Assembly (NCBI GenBank): GCA_963817785.1
Contig: CAWFPL010000007.1
Span: 310,001 to 374,000, forward strand
DNA from: JAKALD01 sp963817785
GTDB lineage: Bacteria; Pseudomonadota; Gammaproteobacteria; Burkholderiales; SG8-39
Direction of reading: 5' to 3'
Length of the DNA stretch: 64,000 bases
Both the position numbers and the translations under genes were made by a program. The notes under the pieces were generated by a model. That model did not search any database. It was not told the origin of the DNA and saw only the letters and a program-made list of their open reading frames with translations. Positions 63,677-64,000 of the stretch are shown here, piece by piece (position 1 is the first letter of the stretch; every line of letters begins with the position of its first letter).

Positions 63677-64000
63677 AGGCAAATCGGCACCTGCGGCTCT
63701 GGGTGGCGCTCGCCGTGCTCGCCGCGCTTACGGATTGCGCCGGCGGGGGCCTGGAATCGGCTCCGGCGGGCTCGGCCGTCCAGGGCTACGACTTCAGCTA
63801 CCAGATCCACGGTGGCGATACTGTGGGCCTAGTGCAGGTCTTCGACGATGGGAGCCGCACGTACTTCCAGTTCCGAGGGCTCGATCTGGCGCATGTGCCG
63901 GTGATCTGGGCCGAGCAGTCCGAGGCGCAGAAACGCGCGTTGCCGATCGAGGCGACGAGCCCGTATCTCGTGGTCCACGAGCTTGCGCGCAAGTTCGTTG
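63673..64000 (+). CDS. Lipoprotein with VirB9-like segment, cut by window edge
   Basis: 109 codons seen. A signal peptide with lipobox LTDC, then a domain with GYDFSYQIHGGDTVGLVQVF followed by DDGSRTYFQFRG, which resembles the CagX segment of the VirB9 gene at 59424 (QVFDDG-x-TY-x-x-F in both). It may be a second outer-membrane core or pilotin-type protein. The 3' end lies outside. Confidence 0.7.
   Translation, partial: MKANRHLRLWVALAVLAALTDCAGGGLESAPAGSAVQGYDFSYQIHGGDTVGLVQVFDDGSRTYFQFRGLDLAHVPVIWAEQSEAQKRALPIEATSPYLVVHELARKFV

Overview
The window is GC-rich chromosomal DNA from a betaproteobacterium, probably of the Burkholderiales/Nitrosomonadales kind. The evidence is gene order (mfd-ispDF; tRNA-Leu-tig-clpP-clpX-lon-hupB-tRNA-Val-tRNA-Asp), EnvZ/OmpR, hopanoid genes hpnCDE, a Sco/PCuAC/CtaG set and RadA/Alr. 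Bases 1 to about 49,790 are backbone. From about 49,790 to the right edge lies an integrative conjugative element (ICE) in tRNA-Asp that continues past the window.

Backbone, left to right: mfd (cut by the edge), ispD-ispF, a PaiB-like protein and thpR; EnvZ/OmpR with small membrane proteins; a DUF1003 gene facing a remnant of a DUF1800 gene; a TauD-type dioxygenase; copper/oxidase assembly proteins (PCuAC, CtaG-like, Sco); a DMT transporter; a TonB-dependent receptor with its own ExbB-ExbD-TonB and a secreted phosphodiesterase; a patatin and a lectin-like domain separated only by one in-frame TAG; a GAF-PAS protein behind a cyclic-di-GMP riboswitch; egtB; two tandem beta-decarboxylating dehydrogenases; tsaB-rimI-udg; lemA and two TPM proteins; an aldo/keto reductase; lplT; a LysR regulator; alr; radA; tam; hpnC-D-E; and the tig-clpP-clpX-lon-hupB block. 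In that block clpP, clpX and lon carry 11 single-base indels, while everything around them looks intact.

Two families of hairpin repeats lie in backbone intergenic spaces. One is a 49-nt element with 21-nt arms and a 7-nt loop (8 copies). The other is a 38-bp palindrome with a conserved flank (2 copies). Arms vary between copies with compensating changes. I saw no copy inside the ICE.

The ICE end reads inward from tRNA-Asp: integrase (5' part broken by an opal codon), a helix-turn-helix protein (possible excisionase), FlhC-like and FlhD-like regulators (like SetC/SetD of SXT), and a coiled-coil protein, all leftward. Their leader carries a second cyclic-di-GMP-I riboswitch and a run of 15 G. 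Divergently run a MobH-like relaxase, a TraD coupling protein, two small proteins, then VirB8, VirB9, VirB10 and VirB1 homologues and accessory genes. The leading hypothesis is that cyclic-di-GMP controls the regulatory/excision operon of the conjugative element through this riboswitch. A related riboswitch with the same upstream box sits on the backbone at about 20.2 kb.
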